Source: Zygaena filipendulae
Taxonomy: Eukaryota > Arthropoda > Insecta > Lepidoptera > Zygaenidae
DNA: 64,000 bases
Direction of reading: 5' to 3'
NCBI GenBank assembly: GCA_907165275.2
Contig: OU015669.1
Location: 5,168,501 to 5,232,500, forward strand
Positions 47,685 to 61,054 of this stretch are shown here, in pieces. Each line of letters starts with the position of its first letter. The first letter of the stretch is position 1. A program made the position numbers and the translations under genes. The notes under the pieces were generated by a model. That model was given only the letters and a program-made list of their open reading frames with translations. It had not been told where the DNA came from and searched no databases.

Positions 47685-50250
47685 TAATACCTACTTAGGT
47701 ATAACAGTTTATATTCTATAGAGCTCAAAGTTCTTTAATCCCTCAAATAGTAGATATCGTTAAACAAAGTGGATCACTACTTAAATTCCTGTTGTAATTC
47801 CACATAAATCCGAATTCCTGAGTAATTAATCCTTTACGGTGCCTAATGCTAAAATCATGTACCTACAGTTTACGACTTATTTACACTTCAATATTCGCAC
47901 GCTGCCACTTTCTATCAATTATTAGTTACTACTACTACAATATTATTTATTTACTACTACTGTTACCATATTTCCCCTTTGTAATTGATTTGTACATACA
48001 TATACAACAACACGTTAAACATTAACAGTCATAATTTCAACTTAAATGATTTTAGCATATTTTCTTACCTACCAGTTTTAAAATGAAATGTAGGTGTCTG
48101 ATCTCTAGAAATACAAACAAAACATCAGAGCAATCACAAACCGAGGTCATGAATATCACAAACGACATGGTGCCACGGATCTCCATTATTATTTTAGACG
48201 GCTTGTGTGTATCCGCATGCTAGCTGTGCATGCAGTGTCGGCTGTCGTAAAATAGTCCCACTCGTTGGCTCATTTTATGACTGCGGTTTTACCGGTCATA
48301 AGGTCTCAACGGCAAAATTGTCGACTTCCTTTACCATTCTCGATATTGCGAAAAACGTTCGAGCTGATCACGAAACTTGGACTTACGGTAGCTTATGAGA
48401 ATTTCTATATCATTATTATCCGAAGACAGGATTGACAAAATGTTATTTCACGAGGCTGCTTTGGTGATGGTATATCAGTGAATGAAGAAAACTTGGAACT
48501 CGGTAATCGCATTATTGCGGATAGCACTTTTTTATTAACACTACCAAAAAAAAAACCGTAAAACGTCACATGCACTCGTAATAGTATGTTTTGTTTTCAG
48601 TTTTGGTCATGACGCTCGTTCAAGTTCGGTCAAACGTTAATCAAAATATTAGGTCTTAAATTTTCAATAATATTATTCTTTCATTTTATCTAAAATGTTC
48701 TTTTTTCTTCTTAATATTTTGTGTGTATGCATGTGTATGATAATGCATGTCACTTTCCAAAATTAAATATCACGGAATTAATATTTCCTTCATGACATAA
48801 AAGTAAGTTTTTGCATACATCCTTATCCAATGTGTTGTTCTGTTTGAAGATGTCATGGAACCTAATCACATCTGCCTCAATCAATTCGTGTCGATCTATC
48901 GCCATCTGCTTTAGAATTTAGTTAATATGGTGTTCCTATCTCAACTTCAGCACGTGTTGGTTCCCCCTAAGGATTGACTTCATCGGTGATCATAAAACAT
49001 TGGTAAGACAATTCTGCAAAGTAGAAATTCGTGGCTAGTCTTGACATAGAATGTGCCCTGAATGGTACCATCCTTGTCGGGTTGGCCGTGACGTGATTCC
49101 CACTCACGCCTTTTCACTGTCTTCTGCTTCTCAAATTATCTTTCATTGTTTGCAAATTATTATGAATATAACAATATGTTGCCCATGTTATGTTGTTGTT
49201 GCAAATATTTGTCATAATATATTTGTACAATATTTTGTCTAATTTGAACTTAATTAGTCGTTTAGTCGATTTGTTTAAGAATGTCCTATGTAAATATCAA
49301 TTTTTTCTTAGGGAAGATTGTGTTTGATTACTGCATGCCGGCTTGGATAATGTGTCTGGAGTTCAGTAATCTTAACTTTCACTTCGTAAATTTCACTTGT
49401 TTCTAACACAGTAGTATCAAAAAACTAGCGTAATTACATTATATTGATAAATTGTTCCAAAACGGGCACCGAAATAATTCATTATAAATGTTGCATAATT
49501 TCAAAAACAACCATTGTAATTGAAAGCTTTAAGAGTCTAGAATGACGCCTTCCCAATAATTTTTTATCTCTATCAATAGAGTTCGAGGCTTGAAGTCATT
49601 GTTATTCGAAATTTATTTACCGGTGGTCCCTTTCCGGTTTGGCTATGCTCCAACAGGGTTTCCCCAACATTTACCGTACGATTTAATTATTGCATTCTTG
49701 TGTGTGTACGTTTCCTAACGCAACTAACACACATCAACGTGTGCGTCGATGTTTATATTAGCCATCTTTCATTCAGGAGAGCTGTACACTTACATCGTTA
49801 TACATAGATCGGTTGCGGTGCGAGCGTTTTGTAGTATATAGGTGAATGTCACGCGGCACCGATGGTTTGTTTTATGTAAGTTGTTATGTATTTATATGTA
49901 GTTGTCGGGCCACGTGCCTGTTTGCTACCGAGCGTTTCTTGTTTGAAAGCGAGAGTCCTAAGTTTCTTGGGAGTGCGCTTTGCTTCGTCGTATGTACCTA
50001 CCTACTCCGCGAGATTTGTACAAGCTTTACGTTTTACATAAAGCGAAGCCACTGTCTGCTACATAGCACCGAACAGAATGTACCGCCGCCGCGCGTACAC
50101 GCCGCGACCTGGCTGTCTCGGGTTCTCATTAAAAATATCTTCGTAATGGATGGATTCACGTTTTCGTATATACGCGACGACGTGCCTACGTTTGTGTGGG
50201 TACTGGGTAATGATTTTATTTACACGCTTTTTTTATTTACAACAAGCGGG

Positions 50251-50258
50251 TGACGTCA
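50251..50258. promoter_or_regulatory. CRE palindrome
   Basis: A single TGACGTCA outside recognised repeats. Use unknown. Confidence 0.2.
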
Positions 50259-51124
50259 CTTGAACACATCAATGAGTTTTCCTGTATTTTGATAATGAAT
50301 TCTTATCACTCGGTTTGTTATGAAATAGTATTTGTAAACGAGCCACGCCCACGTGAACATTTAGAGCAGACGCATACCGATAGGTATTTGAACGGCGCTA
50401 GTTCCGTCACAATCTCTATAGGTCAGTCAAAACGACGGTAATTTTATCACGTCAGCTGTTCTCTTGCCTTCACCATTTGAATGGCAGTAATAACGATACC
50501 CATTTGCCCGCTCCGTACTTAGTGGTCGTCCGCCTGGTGTCTAGTACAAGCCGTGAGGCACCAAGCAACAGCGAAAGAGCGGGGGATGACTTCTGGTAAT
50601 AAATAAAGAGTGCAGCGATTGCGGCCATGTCGGGCCGACGACGGACGGGGACGGGGGGATCGGTAGGGACCGACCATTTTAATGTCCCGACGCCAGACTT
50701 TATATTAAACATTCGTCCTTGACAATGGCCTACATTGACACCGAGACACGCACACATGCCTACATTTTCGTCATGAAAAGAAAAGTTCACTCGAACGTTT
50801 CGACACTCCAACCGCGATCTCGGCTATAAATAATAAAACTGACGTGTTTACTCATGTAGCACGTTGTTTGAGCGATTTAAATCTTTGTTGTGTTCCGTTT
50901 ACGAAAAGGTCGTTCGTCACGGACGCTCGTTATCTAACTTGTGTTATCAGTTTCCGATCATTTGTTACCATATTAATCATATTATGCAATATGTATTAAT
51001 GGAATGCTGCTTTCATAGTTAACGTTTTATTAAAGCTTTTTAAACGTGTGTCACACGCAGACGAGAGTTCATAGGTAATAGTGAAATATATTTTTTTACA
51101 TCGAAATGGTTTAATTTGCCACGC

Positions 51125-51300
51125 GAGCCATATAAGATTATGTTAAGCCAGGTGTCCCGGGTTCGATAAACATCAGGATAAACATGTGAACATTTTTGTA
51201 TACAAAAAGAATTAATAGTTATTATTATGTATTTAATCAGTTATCTGTTTCCCATACAAGTTCTGCTTAGTTAGGATTTGGTACCAGCTCCCTTAGACAA
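51125..51300 (+). mobile_element. SINE family 2, plus strand
   Basis: GCCAGGTGTCCCGGGTTCGA (B-box-like) then aacatcaggataaacatgtg and ttctgcttagttaggatttg. The A-box side is decayed. Confidence 0.68.
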
Positions 51301-51558
51301 CGTGATATTACGATAAGTTCCTTAGTTTTCTATTCGATTGAAGACTATCAACTTGGGTAAGGGGGCTGGTGGCGCTGTGCATATTGTTTCATTTTATTTT
51401 TATGAGTAGGTGTAATGTTGTGTCCGTGTATGACAAATGCACGGTCCGCAAGTTAGTGATGTGGGTCAGTGACGAGAGCCGTGCCGGGGTCGAGATGCCG
51501 TTGACGCCGCACCGCGGTAATATTGATTGCGCAACCGCATCTTATTGTCTCACTATAA

Positions 51559-51843
51559 CACAGAGAAAATACTATATTAACTAGTGTAGCCATAGCGGGG
51601 CAAGCGCGCCACGGTTGGAAAAGGAGTTAGAGCAAACGCTCTAACTTTCCCAAAACTTCCTTTGCTCGCATCCCAAGTGAAAAGTCCACAATATTCCCAA
51701 AACTGGGTATTTGAAACAGCGACTAATTAAAAACGTTAATAAATTGCATTTTTTGAGGGATGAATAGTTTTGTGCACGGAAATCACCCGGCGACACTGGT
51801 TTTCATTCGTTATAATACTAAACTAAGTTGATGCCCCTTCTAT
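51559..51843 (+). repeat. Dispersed ~290-bp repeat, copy 2
   Basis: Same orientation and ends as 25077-25369 (cacagagaaaata to ttgatgccccttctat). It differs by scattered substitutions and small indels and contains a local gagcaaacgctc palindrome. Confidence 0.8.
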
Positions 51844-52204
51844 CTGTTCTGCCTGTGCACTGTGTGCTTACTGCTTACCTATTGAAAATATTCAAATCAA
51901 ATCGACATGAATTGTGAAATTTGATCAACGAATCACTCTGCGAGTCTGCAATGTAGCTTACGGGCAAGTATTTTTATAAACTCATTGCTTAGTGACAATT
52001 GGAACAATTTTTAATCTTTAAGTTTTATTTTTAGTCTTATTTTTTATTTTTAGTGTATTCGAATTATTGATATTCAAATTGGTTGCAGTTTTGGTTTTAA
52101 TAAAGATTTTTGCAACGCTTTATTTAAGTCCAATAGTGTAGACCTTTACATCTGGCAAACAGTTGACGAATGAAATAATAAGCAAGCTAAGAGATTTATT
52201 TCTT

Positions 52205-52387
52205 AACTATTCATGCCTCGCGGTTTCACCCACCCGCATGAATCATTTTTTTAACAACTTTTTTTCTCGAAATCCGTTTCAATGAAATAATGCCTATCTG
52301 TATTTCCAGGCTAAGCTTAATCTATCTGAAAAAAACCGCATGAGAATCCGTTCAGTAGATTGGGAGATTATCATGAACAGACAGAAA
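52205..52387 (-). mobile_element. Helitron, divergent subfamily, minus strand
   Basis: Gcctcgcggtttcacccacc at the 3' side, accgcatgagaatccgttca and a gaacagacagaaaata end, as in 13924 and 22975. CTAG lost. Confidence 0.65.
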
Positions 52388-54879
52388 ATAATTTTAATAA
52401 CTCTTTTCTTGTGGTTGGTAATGTACGACATCTCACAACATAACATCGAATAATTTAATTTGTTAATTTTTTGTTCAGCGTAATATACATATAGATAGGT
52501 AATAATATTTATTAAGCATTACCGTCATAAAAAGCTTTCCTTGCATTGTAGCTGAAGATGCTTACGAAATAGCTGTGGCACTTTATAACAACTTGCTTTC
52601 TGGTCGTTTCCCAAGAAATAAACGTTAGCGTTTCCTTTGTGGCCCTCGGTCGTCGTAATACCTAGTTTGCATTTATTATGTCCACCATAACAAACGTGTA
52701 AGCAGAATGCTGGCGGTCGGTGCTGCAGGTGTTCGATGTCACTACGCAGTGCCCACTAGCAAACTGGTTAGGTATCCGGTGCTGCTGGCGTGTTCGCTCC
52801 GGCCGGCCCCGTCACCACACAGCGCCCGGCAGATGGCGGCACATAGCCGCGTTTCAACTGTATGTCGGCCATATTCTTAGCCGTTAAGTGACATTTAAAC
52901 CCCTTCCTGAAGTGAACATCTCAGCTAAAAACAGAGTGTCAGCTCCATCAAAGAGACTCTTAAAGCTTTTTCAAAAGCACTTTCAAAGCCTATGATTTTT
53001 AATTGCACTTGGTTTAAAGTATTATATATTATATAATACGCCGTTTTTTTAAACTTCATGAATATTTTCTTGAGATATAATAGATAAATTGTTGGGAAAA
53101 ATGATATTTCGAATTGAGGGTGATTCTCTTTAATACTTATAATATCATTGGTTTTTCTGTGTTTCACAGAAAAGTTTCTGTGTTTCTTTAAAAGAAATCA
53201 AACCTGACAAAGTGACATTGATTTTGTAGTATTATTATTTCATGTTCTTTTTATTTTAAACAATTCCTCATTCGCTTAACAGTATTTTTCTTGTGCGATA
53301 ATAAAATAAAACTTTGACGTGATTTTTCAGTTAGCGATTTTTTGGCAAATACTAGTATAGATACCTATTTATGTTTTTTGTATAATTTGTAAAGTTGTTG
53401 GCTGTATATTGTTGATTATAGTAGTTAGGTGTGTAAATATTTTTTAATTGCTTAGTTCTTTATTTTAAGTATTTTGGAAATCTCATGATTTCAAAATATA
53501 TCGGTTTTTTTTTAATTCAATCGCGTTGCTTTGTCTATCAAGTCACACATTGTCATTGGCACAATTACTTAAAAGTTGCCATTTAATAAAAAAGAAGAAG
53601 AAGAACAGTATTTTACCACGTTTTTAACTGTCGACGAAGTTCATATAGAGTTAATAATCAAAATTAAAATTTGGTTTCAACAGTACATATTATTATCACA
53701 GAATTGCCACCAATATTATTCCCTCATTGTATCCATATGTACAGTATTGACCCCAAGATATATTGTCTAATTACGGTACGGTCTCGGCCGCTTATGTAAC
53801 TAAAAGCGGCTTAATCGGGCTAAAGGAATCCGATCGTAAACACGTTCGCTAACCCACTAAAACATAATTTCTTTTATTTTGCGGAGCGGCCCACTCTTGC
53901 GGCGCGGACTTCCAGAGCGAGCCGACGGAACAGGTTTCCCTACATTGTAAGAATTTACGATGATAGGTACTTAAGAATAATACCAATAAATGGTAGCTTT
54001 TCCACTTATTCTGCATATCAAATCTCGGAACGCCGTCTCAGTTCTCTATCTTAATTTATTTAATTTGTTTGTGGCATAGTTTTTTTAGTATCAAATTGAG
54101 TCTAGAAGACTAATGTTTTCGACAATCTATTAAATATCACGGAATTGAGAAAACGATTAATTAAATCTAAAGAGCTCAGTTGTGCAATACTTAGAACCAC
54201 CGCCTTTATTGTTTTGCAAAATACATTTGTAAGTCATTTCCAGACTGTATGTCGTCCCCATTCGTCCCGAATAAGTTTAAACAGGTAGCCACGGTAGTCG
54301 CCGCTTAGGCGCCAGTGCCCGTTACCTGGATACTTGCAGGTAGTGTATTCGGTCCTGCTTTTATTTATCACTTATAAGCCTAAATCAATGGTAGCGATTC
54401 TAGCGCGAACTCTAGATTTTAATTTTAATAAAAAAAATTGTGCAAATGTAATTAAATATGAAATTGGAAAAATTAAATTAATAATATGTCCCAAAAAAAA
54501 AATCTGGACTCTTTAACTTTGCTGAACCTTAGAACGAATTCTTAACAATCAGACTTGCATGAATAATGTAGCCTTTCGTTGATATACCTACGTCGATTAA
54601 ACTAGGAATGATAATGAGATGTTTGGTGTTGCATTTGTGGCGGATGGCAACACCAAATAGGATCAATACTGCCTAATTAGGTACTGTATGCGCAATACGT
54701 AGTGTGATTAATGTTATCTTGGCCAGGTTTCATCCCAACAAACAACCTATGTAGATATATATTAGATTATAGATATATGCTGTGATCTACATAATGAATT
54801 TATTGCATACGGTAATGTGTTATCGTGTAGTTTATATTCCCATAATTATTCAATAAATGTAAAATTATTTTTTCAGTCC

Positions 54880-55135
54880 TCCAGCCGGAAAGCGTCAACT
54901 TTCGGGTCGCTGCGCTAAACGAAATTGTTGCTTTCTAGCTCTGTCGATCTGAAAAATGGTATTTACACACCTTGGCCAGTAAATAAGAAAGCCTCAGATC
55001 CACCCAAAGGTTGTCTGGAAGAGATCGCTAGTAAAGCGATAAGACCGCCTTTTGTATGCCTTTAGTTATAAGTTTTTGTTAACATACTGTAAAATTATTT
55101 TGGTGTACAATAAAGTGTATTCTATTCTATTCTAT
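54880..55135 (+). mobile_element. 3' end of a non-LTR retrotransposon
   Basis: Contains GAGATCGCTAGTAAAGCGAT followed by AAGACCGCC, a small stem-loop-like block I recall from abundant lepidopteran LINE 3' ends, then GTGTACAATAAAGTGTATTC and TTCTA repeats. The 5' border is uncertain; ttattttttcag at 54867-54878 happens to look like a splice acceptor. Confidence 0.65.
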
Positions 55136-55459
55136 CACTTGTAATAGTTCATCCGAGGCGAAGCCGACATTTCTTACTTTATTGCCCTTTGTAGGTATTT
55201 AATATACTATTACGCTCGTGTGTTATTATTCTTGAACCTATTGACGACTATGTTAATGTTGCTGTCGATACCGTATTTGTTTTGAAAATAATGGTAATTT
55301 CCCCTGTAGTATTTCCTTATTGTTTATTTCAACGTGAATTACTCTATTTCCCTACTGTTTATCTTTCCATATTGTTTATCAACATGAATTTTTCTATGCG
55401 TACATTATGGTTTCGGGTTTTAATAAGAATAGTCGCTTTATGTTATGGAAGTAATTCCA

Positions 55460-55950
55460 CTCGGTTCTGTGCGTGCAACTTTATTCGCTGGCAACTCCCT
55501 GCTCGGCATTCGTTGGCGTGCCCTCGCTCGGTCGTAGCTATACATATGGGTCGGACGGAGCGGCGTGCCGTCGCAATATCAGCCTGGTGAAATCGCTCAC
55601 CCGCCCGCTCCACCGCGCCGCGCGCCTCGCCTGCGCCAGTCGCTGTGCGCCAACTGAAACGCGCGCACTACTGCCGCAATCGAACGTATCTCGCTACTCT
55701 TGACGCTTCCTGTAATATTTGTAGCTCTGCAACCCGGCTCTCCACCATATATTTTTTGGCAACACTATCTTCAAAACAGGGTTTAACGTACTCTCGCCCC
55801 GAACTATTTAACTCTAGTTATTTGCCGTGTTCTTTGTGATCGTTAGTGTGTGAGTGCATGAGCTTTTGCTTGCTCGAGTCGTTATTCCGGTACCACTCCT
55901 TGAAGGACTCAAGACGGCCGTCATCATAAGGCTGCCTAAGATCACAGTGA
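55460..55950 (+). promoter_or_regulatory. GC-rich island ending in a strong splice-donor sequence
   Basis: About 55460-55700 is GC- and CpG-rich; the following 250 bases are mixed and end in ATCACA|gtgagt (55946/55947). This would fit a promoter with a non-coding first exon, on the same strand as the host gene. No TATA box at a convincing distance. The 102-codon frame at 55282-55590 crosses into AT-rich DNA and shows no homology. Confidence 0.25.
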
Positions 55951-56974
55951 GTATAGTGTTGCTCGCCGCATGACTCAATGTAAAATGGGACGATTCTTAT
56001 CTATTGTCGACTCGATGGTATGTGTGTGTGTGTGTAATTGTGTATGTGTCGAAGCTCGCCTGCGTCAGTGTGCGTGACATCCGACCGCCTCTCTTGTCAG
56101 TGTGTGTTGGCTCAATACTCGATTCTATTTTGTGGCAGCTAGGTGTTTGTTTTTATTATCATTATGTGCGATGATGATTGCTGCAATCTAGTCGAGTAGG
56201 TAAAATATATCGATGTTTGATAAGTTTTAAGATTTACATTTATAAATTTGAAACTATTTGGAGATTGATTATTTAGGTTTGGGTTATACCTAATAATAAC
56301 TTGCACCACGAAAACCTTAACAACCAAATACTTACTACAATCTACAAATGCAATTTTCTGTGGAATCTGCATGATTATGGGAAATTCAACTTTGTTTTAT
56401 GTTGGAATTGTCGTTCTTTCTTTTCGTGAATTTGCCGTCGGTAAAATTTCTAGGCTTATTTGTCGGGCATCAGCAGTAAGTAGTTTACACTATTTTCAAT
56501 AAAACCAGAATTTGAGTCCTTAGAATTAATTTCACCTGCACAATAATAAGCTTTGAAAGTTAAGTTTTGTGTACAGTGAATGTTTTTTATTAAGTCTTAA
56601 CTTGGACATCGGTGTGCTCTCAAGTATTGTCCAAGGTTTATATTATTGTTGTCTTTTCTTACAACATGATCATGCTTTCTAAATATTTTAGGAGAGTTCT
56701 CAAGACTTCGTCGGTCAGTTTTGTCATTACACTTGAAAGTTTTAGATAATATTGTTTGTCTGGTAGGTAGGTACCTACTAATTTTACGGAAAGGACCAAT
56801 GTTTTAGAATATTTCCTGTTTCTATGTTTTTCTTTTTCATCTACATAAATGATATAGTTAGGAAAATCAACTGTCTCGATTTTGAAATGAAATGTGACAT
56901 TGTTGGATTCTTCTAAAGCACCAAAATTAGTTCATGGGGTTCAGATCTTTTGCAAGGCTTTTATTTCATTTAGG

Positions 56975-57065
56975 CACTTGTGTTTTTTTTTTATATTTAT
57001 TTAAAGAACTTTACTGCACTTGATTGTACAAAAGGCAGACTTAATGCCTAAGGTACTTTAAATAG
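56975..57065 (-). mobile_element. LINE 3' end fragment, minus strand
   Basis: Tttatttaaagaactttact then acaaaaggcagacttaatgc, as at 20630. Confidence 0.55.
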
Positions 57066-57554
57066 TGGGCACCGACACCGTGTTAAAAATATAATTAAAA
57101 TGCAAATAACATGTAGTTATTTCTCATGCAAAATAATATTTACTTCGCAGCTTCGATATTTATATCGGACGAAACGAAAGCACCGGCTTCTCTATACGAA
57201 CATGATACGAACACGTCGTTCCGTCGTGCGTCGTGTTTTTGTTATTGTTACACACGTTACGCGTTTGAGATTATTCAATGCGAGACTCGCATCAACAAGC
57301 CGATCACGATAATAATGTCCTAAACGCCCGTCACCACGCTCGCCGTTCATTGCTTTTATTCGGCTCGTTGTAAAAACCATAACGCCGCCGGAGAAAATGT
57401 TGGCGTATCGCACATTCCTCTCGGTAGTCTCTCATACAAATTATACGATGTGTGCTATGTATAGCTAGGTAGGTGGGCCGTCATTATTTATGTTCTCTAA
57501 CAGTCGGCTCAGTGGTGTGAGTTAAAATCGGAGCAGTCAGCTGATCGTCGGTGC

Positions 57555-57578
57555 GTGTGTGTGTGTGTGTGTGCGCGT
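57555..57578 (+). repeat. (GT)n microsatellite
   Basis: Uninterrupted GT repeats ending gtgcgcg. Confidence 0.9.
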
Positions 57579-57871
57579 TCTTCGGGAAACACCTTTCGAT
57601 GACGTGTTCGGGCACCCCGCTTAATTGGACATTCACTTTGCTTCCTACACTTTTTTTAATGTATAACACGATTGATTGTTTTCTACACGACGAGAAGTAT
57701 TGTCGTCATTTGGCATCGTATTGTATTCAAATACAAGTTCCTATTGAACTGTACTGTTTATGTGAAGAAAAGTCACTTTTTGTGGAGTGCCCAAGTCACA
57801 TTATGTCGCAAAGCATCTTGTACAAAATGAGATTTTGACATAATCAACTCGGGCAAAGCTCTACTTTTAGG

Positions 57872-57958
57872 GTCAGCAATAGCAATATGTTACCACTTTA
57901 GTCTGTCTTTTAACTTTATTGCTAAGCAATAAAGTGGTTACATATTGCTATTGCTGAC
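57872..57958. repeat. 87-base hairpin with 29-bp arms
   Basis: GTCAGCAATAGCAATATGTT and onward (57872-57900) pairs with 57930-57958 with a single mismatch around a 29-base loop. The size resembles a microRNA precursor but the near-perfect pairing is also what a small MITE or fold-back leaves. No expression evidence. Confidence 0.85.
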
Positions 57959-58164
57959 TGGACATAGACTAAATGCGATTTAGAAATTGTGCCATGAATA
58001 ATATCTTGTCTACGAATGGTAGATCTTCAGATTCACTTAAGCATAATCTCACCTAACTTAGATAACAGGGTGATTTGCATCTCTGCCATTGATAAGAGAA
58101 CTCTGTTATATTATGCCAATATTCCGGGCGGCATTAACTACGAGAAATATTGTTACTTTGTATA

Positions 58165-58330
58165 GATATTTATTTATTTATTTATTCTTTATTGCACGAT
58201 AAGTACAAATGGCGATATCATGTCATGTGCTCACTCGCCGGGGGACCTGTCATTAGATACAAAAACCTGCGGCATTAAGGCAAACCGGTGATTACGGCCG
58301 CTGTCTGCCTGTATACACATTTTATAGGTA
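58165..58330 (-). mobile_element. LINE 3' end fragment, minus strand
   Basis: TTTATTTATTTATTTATTCT, then ttgcacgataagtacaaatg and a gcggcattaaggcaaacc block. Confidence 0.6.
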
Positions 58331-59330
58331 CCTACCTACCATAATTTCGCCTCTTCCGTCTCGCAGTCGCATCGGCCGGCACTATTATTTATAAGCAATT
58401 TTTTTTTTTATCCAACCACTAACGACAACACGCAAGGCAGGCAGTGATGAAGGAGTTTTTCCGAGGGTTCGCGTCGTACATTCCGTGATGCCGTCTAAAG
58501 TATCTTTACATTTTTATTGGTAATAATCAAAGTTATTTTTATCCAGGAGATGTTACGTCGCAAGTTTTCCAATAATAAAATGAATGTTTGTGTTGAACTC
58601 AACGGCCGACACTCCGACTCTATATTGCGCTCATTAATCAACACTTGACATTATTAGCTCCGACAATAGTAAAAGTTAGTGGGCGCCTCCCCCCACTCTC
58701 AGCACACCCCGTCACCCGGAACGTCGCTCCTCTCGTCACGAATAAATAAGCTGGAGCCGGCGGCATCCGACAACAATAATAATAATAATAATTCCGCTCG
58801 GGCCCGATCAGCTGTTCCACCGACACCGACCCGAGTAACAGGTGGCCTATAAAGACATTCAATAAAGTGTACCACTTGCCATCGCGCGGAACACTCTATT
58901 TTACACAAATACACACACTCGCACACACACATACATCCGACAATACGGTGGGTTACTTGCCGCCCGCGCCGTGATCGTCACAATATTATATAGGTAAGTA
59001 GGTACCTACCTATAGCACGCGCTTTTTGACATACGTTTGATATACGCGACAAGATTGTGCTGTGAGAAAGTGTACCTTGTTTAAAATTGGTTGAACGACC
59101 AATTTTGTTTGAGAATCAGAACGAGGATTACCATTAAACAGGGTAATGTCGAGAGAACCCGTAACTTACAAGTGTCAACGAAGGCTTATCAATGTTATAA
59201 GACAGTAATAATAATAATAATAACAATAACTTCACAACACACAGATCTACTTGATCCCACAGTAAGCTATTATTAGTTTGTGTCGTGAAAACCAAGCAAA
59301 CGTGGTGTATGTATATACCTACTACATAGA

Positions 59331-59490
59331 ATTACATAATACATATATACTATAGATATATATATAAACACATCCAGACTGGAAAGTGGGACCCTGCGTT
59401 CATCACACAAAGTGCACCCCCACCGGTAATCGAACCCGGAACCTCTTGATTAGCAGGCAGGCATAGCGAATTACTGCGCCAATCGGGTCG
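59331..59490 (-). mobile_element. tRNA-derived SINE, minus strand
   Basis: Minus strand: an A-box-like ATTGGCGCAGTAATTCG (59466-59482) and a T-arm/B box CCGGGTTCGATTACC (59424-59438), then a short body and an AT-dinucleotide tail. The spacing of the boxes is tRNA-like. Confidence 0.75.
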
Positions 59491-59779
59491 TTTCGACAGT
59501 GTTGTGTAAGAACCGTGAATTCTTGACATGTAGGACTAACGTAGATCTAGGTACTAACTGTACATGACGCCCCGTAAGTAGTGCCACAGGTGAAAACGAA
59601 GGATGCTCTACTGGATACTTAAAGGAAACCCTGCTGAATAGCGACTTAACAGTACCAGAACGCGTAGGTGTACTTCTACATTGTACCGATATTTTATGAA
59701 AATTAATTTACACCAACATCGACTGTGGTAGAATTGAGTCAATGAATAATTCGCGCTATTAAATATTTCCTAAATTTGT

Positions 59780-60062
59780 TACCGGGGAGTTCTGGGATAA
59801 AAAGCACCCTATGCCCTTCTTGTACCCCTGACGCTTGTATGCAAAATTTTATGATTTGCTAAGGCGTGAAAAGGTAATAGACAAAGTTACTTTCGCATTT
59901 ATAATATCATAAGCTGATTTCCGCGGTTTCAATCGCGTTGTTTTTGGAGTTTTCTTGATAAAAGTACCCTGTGGCCTTTTTTGCACTCCTGACATCGCTT
60001 ATGCGCCGTGAAAGTTATAAAATAGCATAACACACAAACTCACATTCGCATTTATGAGTTAC
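59780..60062 (-). mobile_element. Two consecutive Helitron copies, minus strand
   Basis: The first (59780-59905) has gggataaaaagcaccctatg to ctttcgcatttataatat. The second (59915-60062) has ttccgcggtttcaatcgcg to cacattcgcatttatgag. Both are truncated. Confidence 0.75.
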
Positions 60063-61054
60063 GATTGGTGTGTATATCATGCCCGTTCAACCGATACAAG
60101 TTACTTACAATTACGAAAACTCAATGAACTAATTTCCCTTTAGAGTCCTGAAATTAGTTTAGTAGATCTTCTTGACTGTGTATACGGGGAAAGTTTAAAC
60201 ACGAGTGGGTGGGGTATTGGGACGGGATCTCTTGTCTGCCGAACACGTGGAGCTATATTATAAGTTTATGTATGCAAGCCACGTGATCGCAACACAATAC
60301 ATAGAGGTGCTTTATATACAGCCTCGTATACCTAGTCCGCTACCGCCAGGATAACGTACATAATATTATGTTTACAATATCTGTTAGAAGTAGTCAGAAT
60401 ATCGCCCTCGTAGCAGACGACCTAGGTACCCTGTTTATCATTCGTTTTCTTTTCGATAGTTATTCGAACGTTGTTACACCCAATATCGCTTGACTGCTTT
60501 GTTTATATTTGCCCAGGAAATATTTCATGTAGGTATATTAAATTTTAATAGGTATTTTTCATGTAAACAAAAAATTGTAATCAAAATATTGTATCTTCCT
60601 TGTTTATATGTATAGTATATATATTTTTTTTAATTTATAAGGTTAATAAACAGTGCACAATAAATACTTATTATAACTTAGATAACCAAATTTGCTAATT
60701 GTACCAACATGCAACACCATTAACCACAAGTTACTAAAATAATAATGAGAAGTGGTTGTGCATTCACAAACTTTATACGTTTAATTCGAAGTTTAATTTA
60801 GGCTAACCATAGTTTTACAAGTTATACAGTACCCTTGTACACTCCAAGTCTCCAACACGAAAAGCCGTAATGTATAAGTTTCAAAGAAATTGATATAATA
60901 TAATTCCATTATAATTACATTGGAGAGCGTTTACCAGCGTTCGTCCGGCACATATTGGTAGCAAAGAAACGTGGTACATGACATCTTCAACTTAAAAACG
61001 TACTTATTGTTTTAAAGCTGACACGATAGAGGATTATCTAGTTCGTGTAATCTA

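Noticed and set aside
49846..50253. 135-codon open frame on the + strand, the longest in the window
   Set aside because: Cys/Phe/Tyr-rich with no recognisable motif, no splice context or codon signal; in 64 kb a chance frame of this length is plausible.
53883..53951. Candidate next exon of the Pro-rich gene (peptide including DFQSEPTEQVSLHC or, in phase 0, RPTLAAR)
   Set aside because: Acceptor and donor are both weak, the phase that would join exon C gives unremarkable sequence, and no match is recognised.
54879..54920. Good acceptor followed by a 13-codon frame ending in TAA
   Set aside because: Lies at the start of a LINE 3' end; more likely retroelement sequence than a terminal exon.
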